Source of the DNA: Andrena cerasifolii
Lineage: Eukaryota; Arthropoda; Insecta; Hymenoptera; Andrenidae
Reading direction: 5' to 3'
Assembly: GCF_050908995.1 (NCBI RefSeq)
Contig: NC_135123.1
Location: 10,106,001 to 10,170,000, forward strand
DNA length: 64,000 bases
Within the stretch, counting starts at the first letter, position 1. Each line of letters opens with the position of its first letter. A program made the position numbers and the translations under genes. The notes below the pieces were generated by a model that had not been told where the DNA came from, did not search any database, and worked only from the letters and a program-made list of their open reading frames with translations. Positions 27,801 to 39,800 of the stretch are shown piece after piece.

Positions 27801-30800
27801 TTGAGCGTTCTGAGGACCTTTCGTTTACTGAGGATCCTGAAGCTAGTTCGATTCTTGCCGAACCTGAGACGTCAGCTGTTCGTGATGCTGCGTACCATGG
27901 ATAACGTTGCCGTATTCTTTTCCCTTTTAGTACTTTTCATCTTTATATTCAGGTAAGTCGTCCCCTTCCCGCCTCGGTGAAGCAGTAACGGAAGTTGTCG
28001 CGATCGCCGCCCCTTTATAGTCGGAGGTGCACGTTCCAGAATCGCGTTTCCCGCCAGATCGACGTCACGTGTCGCGCCGCGGCTCCAGGCGCGTCCCCGT
28101 GTTCGCGCGCGCGGCGGAGGATCGCGGCATCCGGTTCAGATAATCACCTCATCAGCCTAGCGTCTTGCATGATCGCCAAAGCGAGTCAAAGCCAGTGGAT
28201 TATTATCGACGGACATTTCACGTGTCGCGGAGAGATGGTTCCGATGACGAAGAGTTTAAGCGTGAACGGGACCGTCGCCGGTGCCAAGGCGACCGCCTCG
28301 GCCGGGTCTCGTTCACGCTTACGATCTGAGAGCAGCTTTTTTGTCCGCTTCGGGGCTTCCACAGGTGCTGGTGCTTGTGATATCACCGCCCTACGGCACG
28401 CGAAGCGTATTAGGTCAACTTATTCCTCCTGTCTTCTACTTCTTTATGCGCTTTCACTCTGTCACGGCATTTATGGATCGCCGCGTTAAAACTGCATCTC
28501 GCCAATAGATGATCGAGCCGCCCCCAAGCAGTTCTCGCCACCCCTCCAACCCCCCCATACTTTGTATCAACTCTGTTGCGTTTGCCGCGCAGCGTTTTTC
28601 TGACGTTGTTAAATGGTAATGACGATTGGGTGTTTTGTTGGCACGTCTACGAGGGATGTCTTGTTGGCCCTTTCTCATGGCTTGAGGCATCGAACGTGTA
28701 TTACAGTTTATATTAGAGGACTCCCTGTTATACATATGGATTATCGATATATATATCAACATAAATATATATATACGTATATGGATATATACATATATAT
28801 TTTGTTCTTTCATGTGTGCATGGTGCTTCTATCTAGTGACAAGTATGAGAGCTATATGTATATATATATATCTACTATTACTTATTAATTATTTGTGTAC
28901 TCGTAAGTCTTTCTTACAATTGCCCCAGTCTATTCTCCCTTCTTTTTTTTCTAATCTATCTCACTCTCTTCGTTCTTTTTTTTTGTTTTTTGTTCTTTTT
29001 TTTTTGCTATGTACTCTCAAGCGTCTACAAAGTGCGTGCGCCTCGGTGTGGTCATCGATATTAGACAGCTTGCGAATGAACGATATTGTGCCCCTTTTTC
29101 CGGTCACCTGATTATGCTGCGTTCACAGCCCACCGCTATTCCGCGTTCTCACGATGCGTTTAACCATCCCGACTGTCGACTGGCCGATCGCCACAATCGC
29201 CCTTATCACTATTTTCTAGCCAGCTGTAACAGCCACCCCGCGATATTTCCTACCCGATGGCCCGATACTCGTCCACGTATCGATTGGGATCTAATTGCGG
29301 TTTACCTACAGGCTTTGTTACAAACATTTTGTTCTTTTTTCGTTTACCTCCACCCCCTTTTTTTTAGTGGTTCGGCGAACCAAATTCTGGCGGCACGCCT
29401 GGTGGTAGTCACGCCGCGTGTGTACCATTGGATGGAGCTAAGGGCTTAAGCTACGTTGCGAGGTGTTGGAAATTAGTAGAATTTTGAAACTTTTAGTAGC
29501 GAACCAGTGGAACCGAAATTAAAGCCATTGGTGTCCTTAGATTTTGTAAAGTTTAACTCAAGCTGAGAAGAATTTCTCTAGCCAGATGAAGCTCAAAGTT
29601 TTGATATCGTGATTGTATTCACGATAGAGATTTTGAAAATTGAAAACTAGGGATTAAAAAATTATTGAAAATCTGCGGAAGCGAAGAGTTTACTAAGCAC
29701 ACCGTTTCTTCGCCAAATAGACAATGCAATTATTTATTAACGTGCACTTCGAATTACAACCAAGTCGATATTACACGCCCGATGTCACTCAAAATCAGCA
29801 TCGTTAATTTTATTAAAAAGCAAAAGAAGGAAATTTTTATTCGTAGTAGCCTAAGCCCTCAGTAACTAGAAATATTATAAAATAATTCATCGATTTTGCT
29901 ATTTTAAAAATTCACCAAGATTTTAATTTCTATTTGAACGTCTGCGTATCTGTCCCACTGACTATGATTCCAGATTTAGGCACACCGTCGTCAGTCTTTA
30001 TAAGACTTATCACCTTTTCAATGATTTCTATTCCATTCAATCAAGATCCAGCTTTCTCGATCGAATCTTTCGTTAAACCCTTGCGCCTCCCGTCGCCCCA
30101 CCCAATCTCTATCAGCCCTTTTGTTTCTCCCCTTCCACCCCTATCTCTCTTTCTATACACATATCTATTTGTCTCTATATACTTACGGATAAGGAAGTAC
30201 ATTGCACGTTTCGTTGTGTTGTAGTATTCTCGGGATGAACCTGTTTGGTTGCAAATTCTGTGAAACGATGAAAGGCAGCTCTGACGTCGAGTGTGATAGG
30301 AAAAACTTTGACTCGTTACTCTGGGCTATTGTGACGGTGTTTCAGGTACCTACAAAGGATACTTTTTCACGTATCTCTCTCGAGGGCTTTTTTATTTCCA
30401 CTATTATAATGTGTACCATATGTATATATGTATACCTATATATACATATATACGAGTATATACATATATTATATTAACGTTACACACGCATCTACATATG
30501 CTAAGTACCTGTATACATGCGTGTATATCACGTATTTTCCGTCATTCAGAGCTAAAACTCGTACGACCGCAGACCGTAGTACATCTGCTTTTATGATTTC
30601 GCGAGGCCTGAAGGTAACGTATGAGAGATACATGAACCCCTAAATGGCATGCAGCCGTATCGAGGTAGGAGGAGGCCACGGTTCATTTCGAACGACCGAA
30701 TTTTTCTAACGTTTCTTCGCTTCTTTCTATTCGTCTAGCGAGCGCTTAGCCCTACCGGAGGCTGCTTTTACGGCGCCTCGCCAAGCGAGCGCTGGCGTCG

Positions 30801-33800
30801 CGGCGTCGCCGCCACGCGCCAGCCTGGCCGTTCGACATGCTTCTGCCACCACTTGTTTCTGTCTGTTGGCCGATTGCGATTTCCGTACGGTGCCTATTGG
30901 TCGTTTACGCGAATCCCCCTCGGTTCGTTAACGATCAAATCTCGCTAATTCGGGGACACTCGTTAAAAGGGTATAACGCGAAGTGTTGCGCATAGATTTT
31001 GAGGAAACTCGAGGAATATTTGTGGTACGAGATATTTAATAATCGAAATGAAATTAGTGTCTCATTTACTATGTAATCTATGTGGTTAAAGGTAATTTGA
31101 AGTTTAAGGGGTGGTGTCCAGCAAAAATACATATTAGCTTCTAAAAGCTCGTGGTTTTTATGAGTCAACAATTAATGTACACAAGCGCAAAAGCAGCTTC
31201 AAACACAAATGGTGTCTAAAGATCACAGGACAGTAGCTGAAATAGAAAAAGGCCTTCGATACTCTTTTACGGGGGAAATCCTATTCTTTGGACGAAAAAC
31301 ATAGCAAAATTGAGGATTTTTTTTTTAAGAAATCAGCGATGCGTTTCATCTGAAATTTGGACCATGTTTTGGTGCATCTTTGAGGAGGCTGCAGGTTTTT
31401 TTTTATTCATTTCTAACCATAAATATAGTAGTTATGCATGATCGACCATCACGCCGCGCAAAAATTCGCCGGCCGCTGGTGCGCGTGGTATTTATCTAGC
31501 AGGTAATCTAAAACAGAAAAATGAAACTGCGTTTTATTTTATACATATGTAGCTTGAAATTGATGAACCAGCAAAAAACAGAAAAAAAATATTGAGCAGT
31601 GTGGAGAGTTTTCAAACTGAAACGTCTGAACCTTTAATTTTTGCAATCCAATGTGTCGCCAGTTTTCTTATGTAACAAAAGGAGTATAGAACTTAGCGAT
31701 ATTCTGGTTCATCAAATTGAAGCTACATATGTACAAAGTAAAACGCCGTTTCATTTTTCTGTTTCAGATTACCTGGAAAGTAAATATCATGCACACCAGC
31801 GGACGACGAGTTTTGCGCGACGTGTTGCATAATTATATTTATTATTAAAAATGAATAAAAAAATGCAACTTCTTCAAGGATGCATAAAAACATTGTCCAA
31901 ATTTCAGATGAATCGAAGTGCGTTTTTAAAAAAAAAATCCTAAATTTCTTTTAAAGAATTTAGGAAGATTTGCAGAGAAAAGTGTACGGTTTCCTTTTTA
32001 AAATTATGGAATTATTAATTTAGATGCGAAAGGAGTACCTAATAGAATACTAGCTACTTACAAATTCAGTAAGTAGTGCAAGGAACCTTGAGCTTAGGAT
32101 GTGTAGCTTGCAAAACAACAATTTCAGCTTTCAGTTTGAAGTAGCATTTCAATTATTAAATATCTCGTACTATATTGATTGCCTGTGCAGAAGACTAAAA
32201 GCATTGGTGAAAGGCTCTCTGCTTTCCTATCTACTTACGGAGTTACATTAAAATCGTTGTACAACATTTCTTGCGGTTCCTTAAGAGATTACCTTTTTAT
32301 GTTTTTTTATCGTTGCAATCCTTTTTCTTTTACACTACGTACTACGCGATTTTACCTTGAATATCGCAAATATTTCGATAGATCGAAAGGCTGTAACGTT
32401 GGTGTAATCGTTTTGCTTATCACGTGACAAGGGATTTTATTAATGTCATTCAGAAGCAGCGAAAAGGTACTGATCACGAGGCAAAGTTTCATTATAATCG
32501 GGGGGGGGGGGGATTTTGAGTGACAGTTTTCAGAATTTCGGATTCTATTTGTGTATGCTCTTTCAGAGTTTTATTTAGATACTACTCTTTATGCAGTATT
32601 CTGTAGTTTTTCCCAAGACTTTCTATTTTCTATAGCTGTAGTCGTACTTTTGAACAACCTAAATTTCGGTGTAACTCTGTATTGATATTGAATCGAATTT
32701 CCAGTCTGATTACTAAACGATCTACGACTATTTACTTTGTAGAGAGTATCAGCTGTGTCTCGTAAAATATGTGTTACCTTCATTTCTGGCGACTTGGATA
32801 CTTCAAAAGTTCTTCATTTTAGGTACCAGCTTCCTACTTGCAACTGTGTTGACATTATGCTGTATAAATGTAATCTACTTTCTATTAGCTTCTGCGAATT
32901 AATGATGGCAAGTGTATTTAAGAGATAGAACTGCATACTTGAAGGAGTAAATCGTATCGAACGAGACAGGTATTCTTCGTTAAAAGATAAAAAGTGACAT
33001 GTTACACGATTTTGAGAGACTTCACCAACATTCTAACAACTCAAGAGGCTTTTTGCAAATCGAATTGGCATCTAATTAATCGTGAATTTAGGCGTTTATT
33101 AAAATTTAAAATTACTTATACGTGCTGCGAAAGAGTAGGGAATAAAATGTAAACGAATTACTTTCGGCAGGATCCACTTAAAAGGATTACCTTGTAAAAA
33201 AATAAAGAGGATGGGATTGATTCACGAAAGAAGTCTGGCTACTTCAATATCTCTAATCGGGCAAGACTTATAAGACTGTTATATTAAAGTTAAATTCAAA
33301 AGAGATTTACGGATGTAGAAGAAAATTCATATTCGCATCACCCCTTACGAGAAATGACCAAAGTCCTTCGTTCGAGATACATTTTAAAAGCATACGATTA
33401 TTAAACGGCTCAAATTTTTTATACAGCATACGAACCGTAACGGACACAAATAAGGAAACATATAAAGGAACGTTCGCGTATGGGACTTTTAGAAATCGTT
33501 CGGAAAACGTCAGTCGCTGAACGAAAGATCTTACATCACACATTTCGAGACTATTTCCTAGTCTCACTGTTACGTCGTCAGATGTAATCGCAAAGTCCTT
33601 TTCCCACGAGCCACGTTTCAGAATTATTCAGAAAATTTCTGACCACCGCAAACTCGGGCAAACGAGTGCAACCGCGGCACGAATCTCGAGCTGCACAAGT
33701 GTCTCGTGTGAAAAGGCCTGTAGAATGAAAACTCTCGAGCCGAATGCAAGGCATTCGGGGCCCTGATTGGTACCTTCGTTTTTTATCGACGAAACTGTGA

Positions 33801-36800
33801 TGTAAGTTCTTTAACGGAACACTGTGTCTCGAGAAATAAGTGCAATTATATCGAAGCTTCGCATTTTCCGTTGCTTAGGCCTTGTTGCTGTATTGTTGTT
33901 CTTGTTGTCGTTGTTGTGGTAAGTGCACCAATTTTTGACTTAGCTTGTTGCCACGTTCTCCTCACTCTCTTCTGGCTCGCGAAGCAACGAAACTCCGCGG
34001 TTTCTGTCCCGGTAGAAGATTGGTAGGAGTTATCGACACTGGACTTAACCGAGTCAACACCGAAACCTTTCTCGTGTCTGCGCTTTTTATCAATCTTGAT
34101 CGCTTAATTTCGATTGGTTGTTTGCGCTCGTGTCGTGCATGCCGATGATCGTCCATAATCTGTACACGCTTTGCATGTTGATATGTATCTTTAGGCGTTC
34201 GTTGTCGCTTCTCATCGCAGTTGACCCTTACCCGTTTCTTCGATACGCACACATTCTCTGGCAACGCTCACATTCGATCATACGAGCCCCCGTTACACTG
34301 TAAAAAGCGGCGCTGACGTCGCAAGGAAACTTATCGCCGCGAATGGTAGCTGATGGCCGCAGGGACCTTTGACTTTTAGGGAACATTGTGAAACTGATTT
34401 GAGAAAAAAAGTTTCAGCACACTTGATTATGATCCTAGTTGTATAGCTTTTAATAATAAAAATATAGATAATAATATTAAGCAGAAGAATTTTGATGCTC
34501 CTCAGCATAGAGTTGCTTAATCCTTTCGCTGCGTATTTAAATTTTCGGACGATTCGTGAAAAGTGTCAATTCTACATCAATAAAAAAAAGTTTTTAATTT
34601 TCAGTTTTTCAGTTTTTTTCGGGGGACATTGCTGAGTATCGCAGTACAAGAGAATACATTTTTTAATGCGTGGACTATAGTCGAAATCCGCAGCGAAAGG
34701 GTTAACCCTTCGTGGTTACACTTCAAGTTCTGCGGTGGTCACACTGCGTCCAATGGACTTGGCCGATTTTTAAACAGTCACCGTACGAACGATATCAGTC
34801 CAATCGAGTCCCAAAAATTATAATACACACTTTGAACACTGTAGAATATGGAATAGTCGCGTTTTTGTAAGAAACTATAAAGTTTGAACATTATAGAATA
34901 TACGCCCATCGTAGAAAGTTGACATTTAAAGTGTCATCGTGCTTAAAAATAATTTGAAGCAACAAGAGTTCCGACAAAAACTTTTTTTTCTTTAAAAAAA
35001 ATTGCAGGGCTAATTTGACCCAGTGTGACAACCGACGGTTAATTAACTCAAGACTGAACTCGCAAAGTATCACTCCAAAGCTTGAACTTGAAAAGGAACA
35101 GCAGAAGCTTTAAATAATTCCATGCAACACGCACCCTCCAGAAATAACGAGAGCCAGCCAAAAATTAAAAAAAAAAATAGCAACCCTTCTCAAAGTCAGC
35201 GGTTTCAAGTGAACACCGATCAGTTGGAGCTCCCTGCGCCGCGTAACTAAAAAGCACCGTCTGCGACCTATAAATATCAGGCGATGAAAATTATCATCAC
35301 GATGATACAATCCTTGCGCGCGAATGGCACAGCGTTGTTCCTGTCGGAGACGAACGTTAATAAATCCTCGGCGCGGGCCGTGAATTTTTTAACAGTGTAG
35401 CGCGTCACGATCTTCTCCGCGTCATTAATTCAGTACATTCGGTCTCATCGATATTTAAATTTTCCACAGGAGACACAAAAGCACACGTTCGTTTATCCAC
35501 TCTAAAGGGCCTTCACACACGTGACACTTTTCTGCCCAACAATCTGACAGCTGGCATTTCAAATACGCTCGCGCAACATCTATTCTCGCCGGAGCTTCGT
35601 TTGCAAACAGCCAACCGTTACTGCCAAACAGAGCCGCGAAAACGTCACGCGTGAAAAGGCCTTAACTCTTCGGTCTCACTTTTGTACACCTCTCTGTCAT
35701 CTTGTACCTCTGTCTCTCTTATCGACGTTCACGTTAGTGTTCGAAATCGGTCACGAAACAACCGGTAGAGAATTGATCGTCCCGCGGACAGGAAGCACAC
35801 GCGCCGCAAATCTGTTGCGAACCGAAGGATCGTTCCGCCACACGTCCGACGAAACCGAAGAGGGAACCCCCGGGCGTTCCTCGCGCGACCAAACTCCGTT
35901 GTTTCACCCGCGTGGCCGCGCACGAGTCCCCCGTTTGCCATTTTAATATCTGCCCGTACAGCCGCTGTAGATAGACACCTCTATGTCACCCGATACCTTT
36001 TACCATAGCCGCTCCACTCCAGGTAGACGATTACTAGAGACGTATCAGATACGTAACAACAATAATTACAGATACTGCTAATACCGATAGCTAGTGAGTA
36101 CTTGTGCAAGCCAGTCGCCCAAAGTTCATTCAAGAATTTTTTACCTCACTTATATTTAGAAGTTATACATATATATATATATATTTATGCTTCGCCGTTT
36201 TACTTTTCTTCTCCCTTTTTTTCACCCTTTAACGAAACCGTCCACCGTGACATTCTGCAACGACGGGGGCGTTTCTCGCGTTTATGCTGCTCTTTGTTAG
36301 AAAGAGACAGTATTAATTATTCAGACGATTTTTCGCGGGAGAAAAGGATCGACAGAATTGGCAGAAATACGGGCACGTGAACGGTAGCTGACCGGCAGTG
36401 GTGGATTTAAGGGGCTGTTCCGGCCTAAAGCACATGAAAATAGGTGATGTTTGGGAATTAATTAAAGGAGAACTACTATATATAATTTAATGGGACTTCT
36501 TGTGTTGCATTAAAGATGTCTTAAACTATAGAAATATATTTTTTGCTTTATAATTAAGCATTGCAGACGGCACTGGGGAGTCGTTAAAGTCAAGGCGTCA
36601 AAAAATTCATCCAAATCGGTGGAACCTTTAGCACCTAACTAAACCATTGGTCTGAAATAAAAAACAATGTCAGATTATTAAAGGGCATGAAACTCGCTCG
36701 TGGATTAGACCAGAAAAAATTGCAAGAATTACATTTTTTTAGAAAATAATAACACTTGAAGTTTGAAACCACTTTTCCCCTATATTTTTCGTCCTTTCAA

Positions 36801-39800
36801 CGCCTTTAAAAATTATAAATTTTCAATTTTTTTCAAATTTTACTGGCCTATCCACGAGCCAGGAGTACACTCTTCGAAATAAAAAGTTCCACTGATTTGG
36901 AGAACACTCTTTCGAGGGAAACGTATTTATAAAGTTTTATGTGAGTGCCGAGTGGCCATGCTGCTACTCAAATGCCTATAACTCGGGGAATTTTACGAAT
37001 TTCAAAAAATCCTTTTAAACACATATTCCTAAAAGGTTGAACATTCGAAAAAGGAAATAATTATTTTTATTAAATTTAGTTGACATTAAATTCGATTTTT
37101 TAAAGTTAATTTTTCTTTGGAGGAGTTAAATTTTATGAAATTTAGTTGACATTAAATTCGATTTTTTTTAAATTAAAATTTTTTGTTTGAGGAGCTAAGT
37201 TTTTAGACCGGAACCTCCCCTTAAGGGAAAATGCCCAGATGGCAAACGTCCTGGGACATCCTGTATACATAACAGAATTACAAATAAATTTACTCGCGTG
37301 TGGTATGAAAATTATAGGAAATAAAAAAGAATATACCTAGTGTTTGGATAAAATCATAATTTTTGTGTAGATGGGGCCCTGGCGGGGCCTACTGTGGCAG
37401 AGGCCCAGGCGGCAATTGGCCATCGGCCGTCCGTTAAATCCGCCACTGTTGATCAGAGATTCTTCTAGATTACAGAAGTTGATGGAATGTACATATATGT
37501 GACTTTGTTAACGAAATCTCGGTGGCAGCGTTTCTCGCGCTGCTTTTACCATTATCGTTGTACTGTTTCTTACAGTTACACGCAGCTTACGCAACATTCG
37601 CTTGGTAACGACACATAAGTATATTACACGTGCTCGCCTATTTGTTACTCGCCAAGGCACGTGCACTTTGCATAAGTGGACGGACACGCCGATCTTGCAG
37701 AATGTGACTGTACAAGCTTCGAGTGACAGTTGTTCTTGCTGTTCACCCGACATACCTGCTTAATCGCTGACAGCGAAGTGTCTCCGTTCTATCGAAATCG
37801 AATCGTAGTTTTTCTTGATGCCAATTGTCAGTTCGATTCGATCCATTCCCATTGGAGATCATCTCTCTCCGTATTGAGTGCCTATTTTTAATAGCATTTA
37901 GCGGGTTTAAAAGTGGAAGTTTAAAAATTAAAGTTTCTTCGCCGTTTCTTTTCCATCGCTGACGATTCTTTACAAGACAGAGGCTGGTAAAATTTTCGTA
38001 AAAAGACGAAAATATCTTGAAACGTGCCTGCCAAGGAAATTTAAAATCCTAATAAAATAGTAGAACAAACACACGACGTTGGGTCGTAAGTTGAACATGA
38101 TTTAAATTTTAATTGGCTCGCTGACGATGGCGGTCTTCAACTAGAATGCCATTCTAATGAAAAGACAGCTAATTTATTGCTCGATTATTCCCACAACGGA
38201 AGTTTCAACGTTTCGAGTTACGAATTTTGCTAAAATCTTGAATGTAGTTGGTAAAAATCGGATGAAATAATTGAAAAGTTAGTAGAAATATATTGCAGAT
38301 TGCCATTATGCTGACACTGTGCCTTGATTAAGGTTTCGTATGAGTGCAAATAGCGAGGGGTTTGGAAAGGGGAGGCTGTGTACTCGATTTTCTTGAAAAA
38401 TCTTGGCTAGTACGCTCTATCTTCACCTCGTGTGACCACGAAGAGTTAAGGGGTCATTCCGGATAACGCGCCGACAAATTCAGCGATTTTCAGGAATTTA
38501 TTGCGACCAAAATAACTATAGTAATGGAATAAAACATTTTTCTATTTATTAAACTACATTTCTGCAGTAAATAAAAAATACACAAATAATAGAATTATTG
38601 CTCTTCTAATGTTTTTAAAAAAATTCGATTTCTTCAACCCGTCTAACCGGAATGCCCCCTTAAGTACTATCTATACGCGAAATAATGAAATCGGTGATCC
38701 AAAACCTCATGCACCACCCTTACCAGATATCTGTGCACTACCCCCTCCTCCTCAGTAACCGTTCCATAAACAAGAGTGTTTCGGTGCTCGCAGACGCATA
38801 ATCCCCAAGCCAAAATTCATAAAATATATACCACCCACTTGAAACAGCACCGCGCGCCTCTAAAGTCAACAACGACCATTTCCAACAACCCTCGTTATTT
38901 TCCACTGCTAAAAACAGCACTGAAAAAGAAACCGGCCGCGATGGAATGCCGAAGACCAAGTGTAACAATGAACCTCCACGCCAGATATGCGCGTGCAGGT
39001 TGGGACGGGGTCGGGCTGAGACGATTGCGCCGCCGCTCTTCTCCTATGGATGATTTTGCCGATAAGAGATTGGAGACGCTTCGCGAGGTGAAGTGGCACC
39101 GGTATCCCCGTTCCCTCACCCTTACCATTGATATGAATCGCGGTGATACTTTAGGCCGGCGGATTGTCTCGGTTGCAGCATCCTAGGGATGTACCTGTTC
39201 GGGGGTAAGTTTTGCATGTGGGCGGACCGGAGTCGGCCCTGCACCTGTGCCGAGGTGGTCTCGCGGCACCCAATGTGTCGCTGTGATCGCAAACATTTCA
39301 ACGACATCGTCTGGGCCCTTGTCACGGTCTTTCAGGTACCACTGTTCCCCCCTCTTACGCCAGAAAACACTGTATACGCGCTAAGTATCCACGAGCACAA
39401 GGTATCTTACCACCCTCCGCATCTATATCCGTTTATTTATGCTACGCTATGTTTATGTCTACATCTATATCTATCTCTGTCTATATTCATTCTCTGTATC
39501 TGTCTATGCCTACGGTCTGTACCTCCGCCCATATCTATATCTGTACCTATATCTGTGCTCTATATCTCTGTGCCTTTTTGTGCTCTGTATATCTTACACC
39601 TGCGCGCGTACGCCCGCGTACGTGTTACGTTAGTGCTGCGTTAATAGTTCCGTCGCTTTCTCCGCCCACCGTGACCCCTAGCTCGCTCCCCCCGATAAAG
39701 CCGCGCCGCGGATGGTCACCGATGGGCGTATAGTGAAGTCGTGGGCTCCCAGGTTCAGGCAAGGGTCGTGGGCGGAGGCTATCGAGAGACAATCGTTTAC

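Larger units (their letters stand above)
27953..30224 (+). other. Intron of Ca-alpha1T before the alternative exon pair
   Basis: It holds a GC-rich block (about 28000..28500) with a strong hairpin (28257..28321), TA-rich microsatellite (about 28738..28876), poly-T runs and another GC-richer block (about 29030..29450). An open frame of 164 codons at 27995..28489 lacks acceptor/donor logic and homology. Confidence 0.6.
30346..39178 (+). other. 8.8-kb intron separating the two alternative domain II exons
   Basis: It holds TA repeats (about 30415..30475 and 36163..36186), a GC-rich block (about 30660..30900), a foldback (31283..31965) and TTAA MITEs at 34517..34705, 34702..35042, 36407..37224 and 38446..38663. 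No further exon copy of the turret was found. Confidence 0.7.

Noticed and set aside
27995..28489. 164-codon open frame in a GC-rich intron block
   Set aside because: It overlaps the IIS4 exon donor region, has no splice logic or recognisable family, and GC-rich DNA has few stops.
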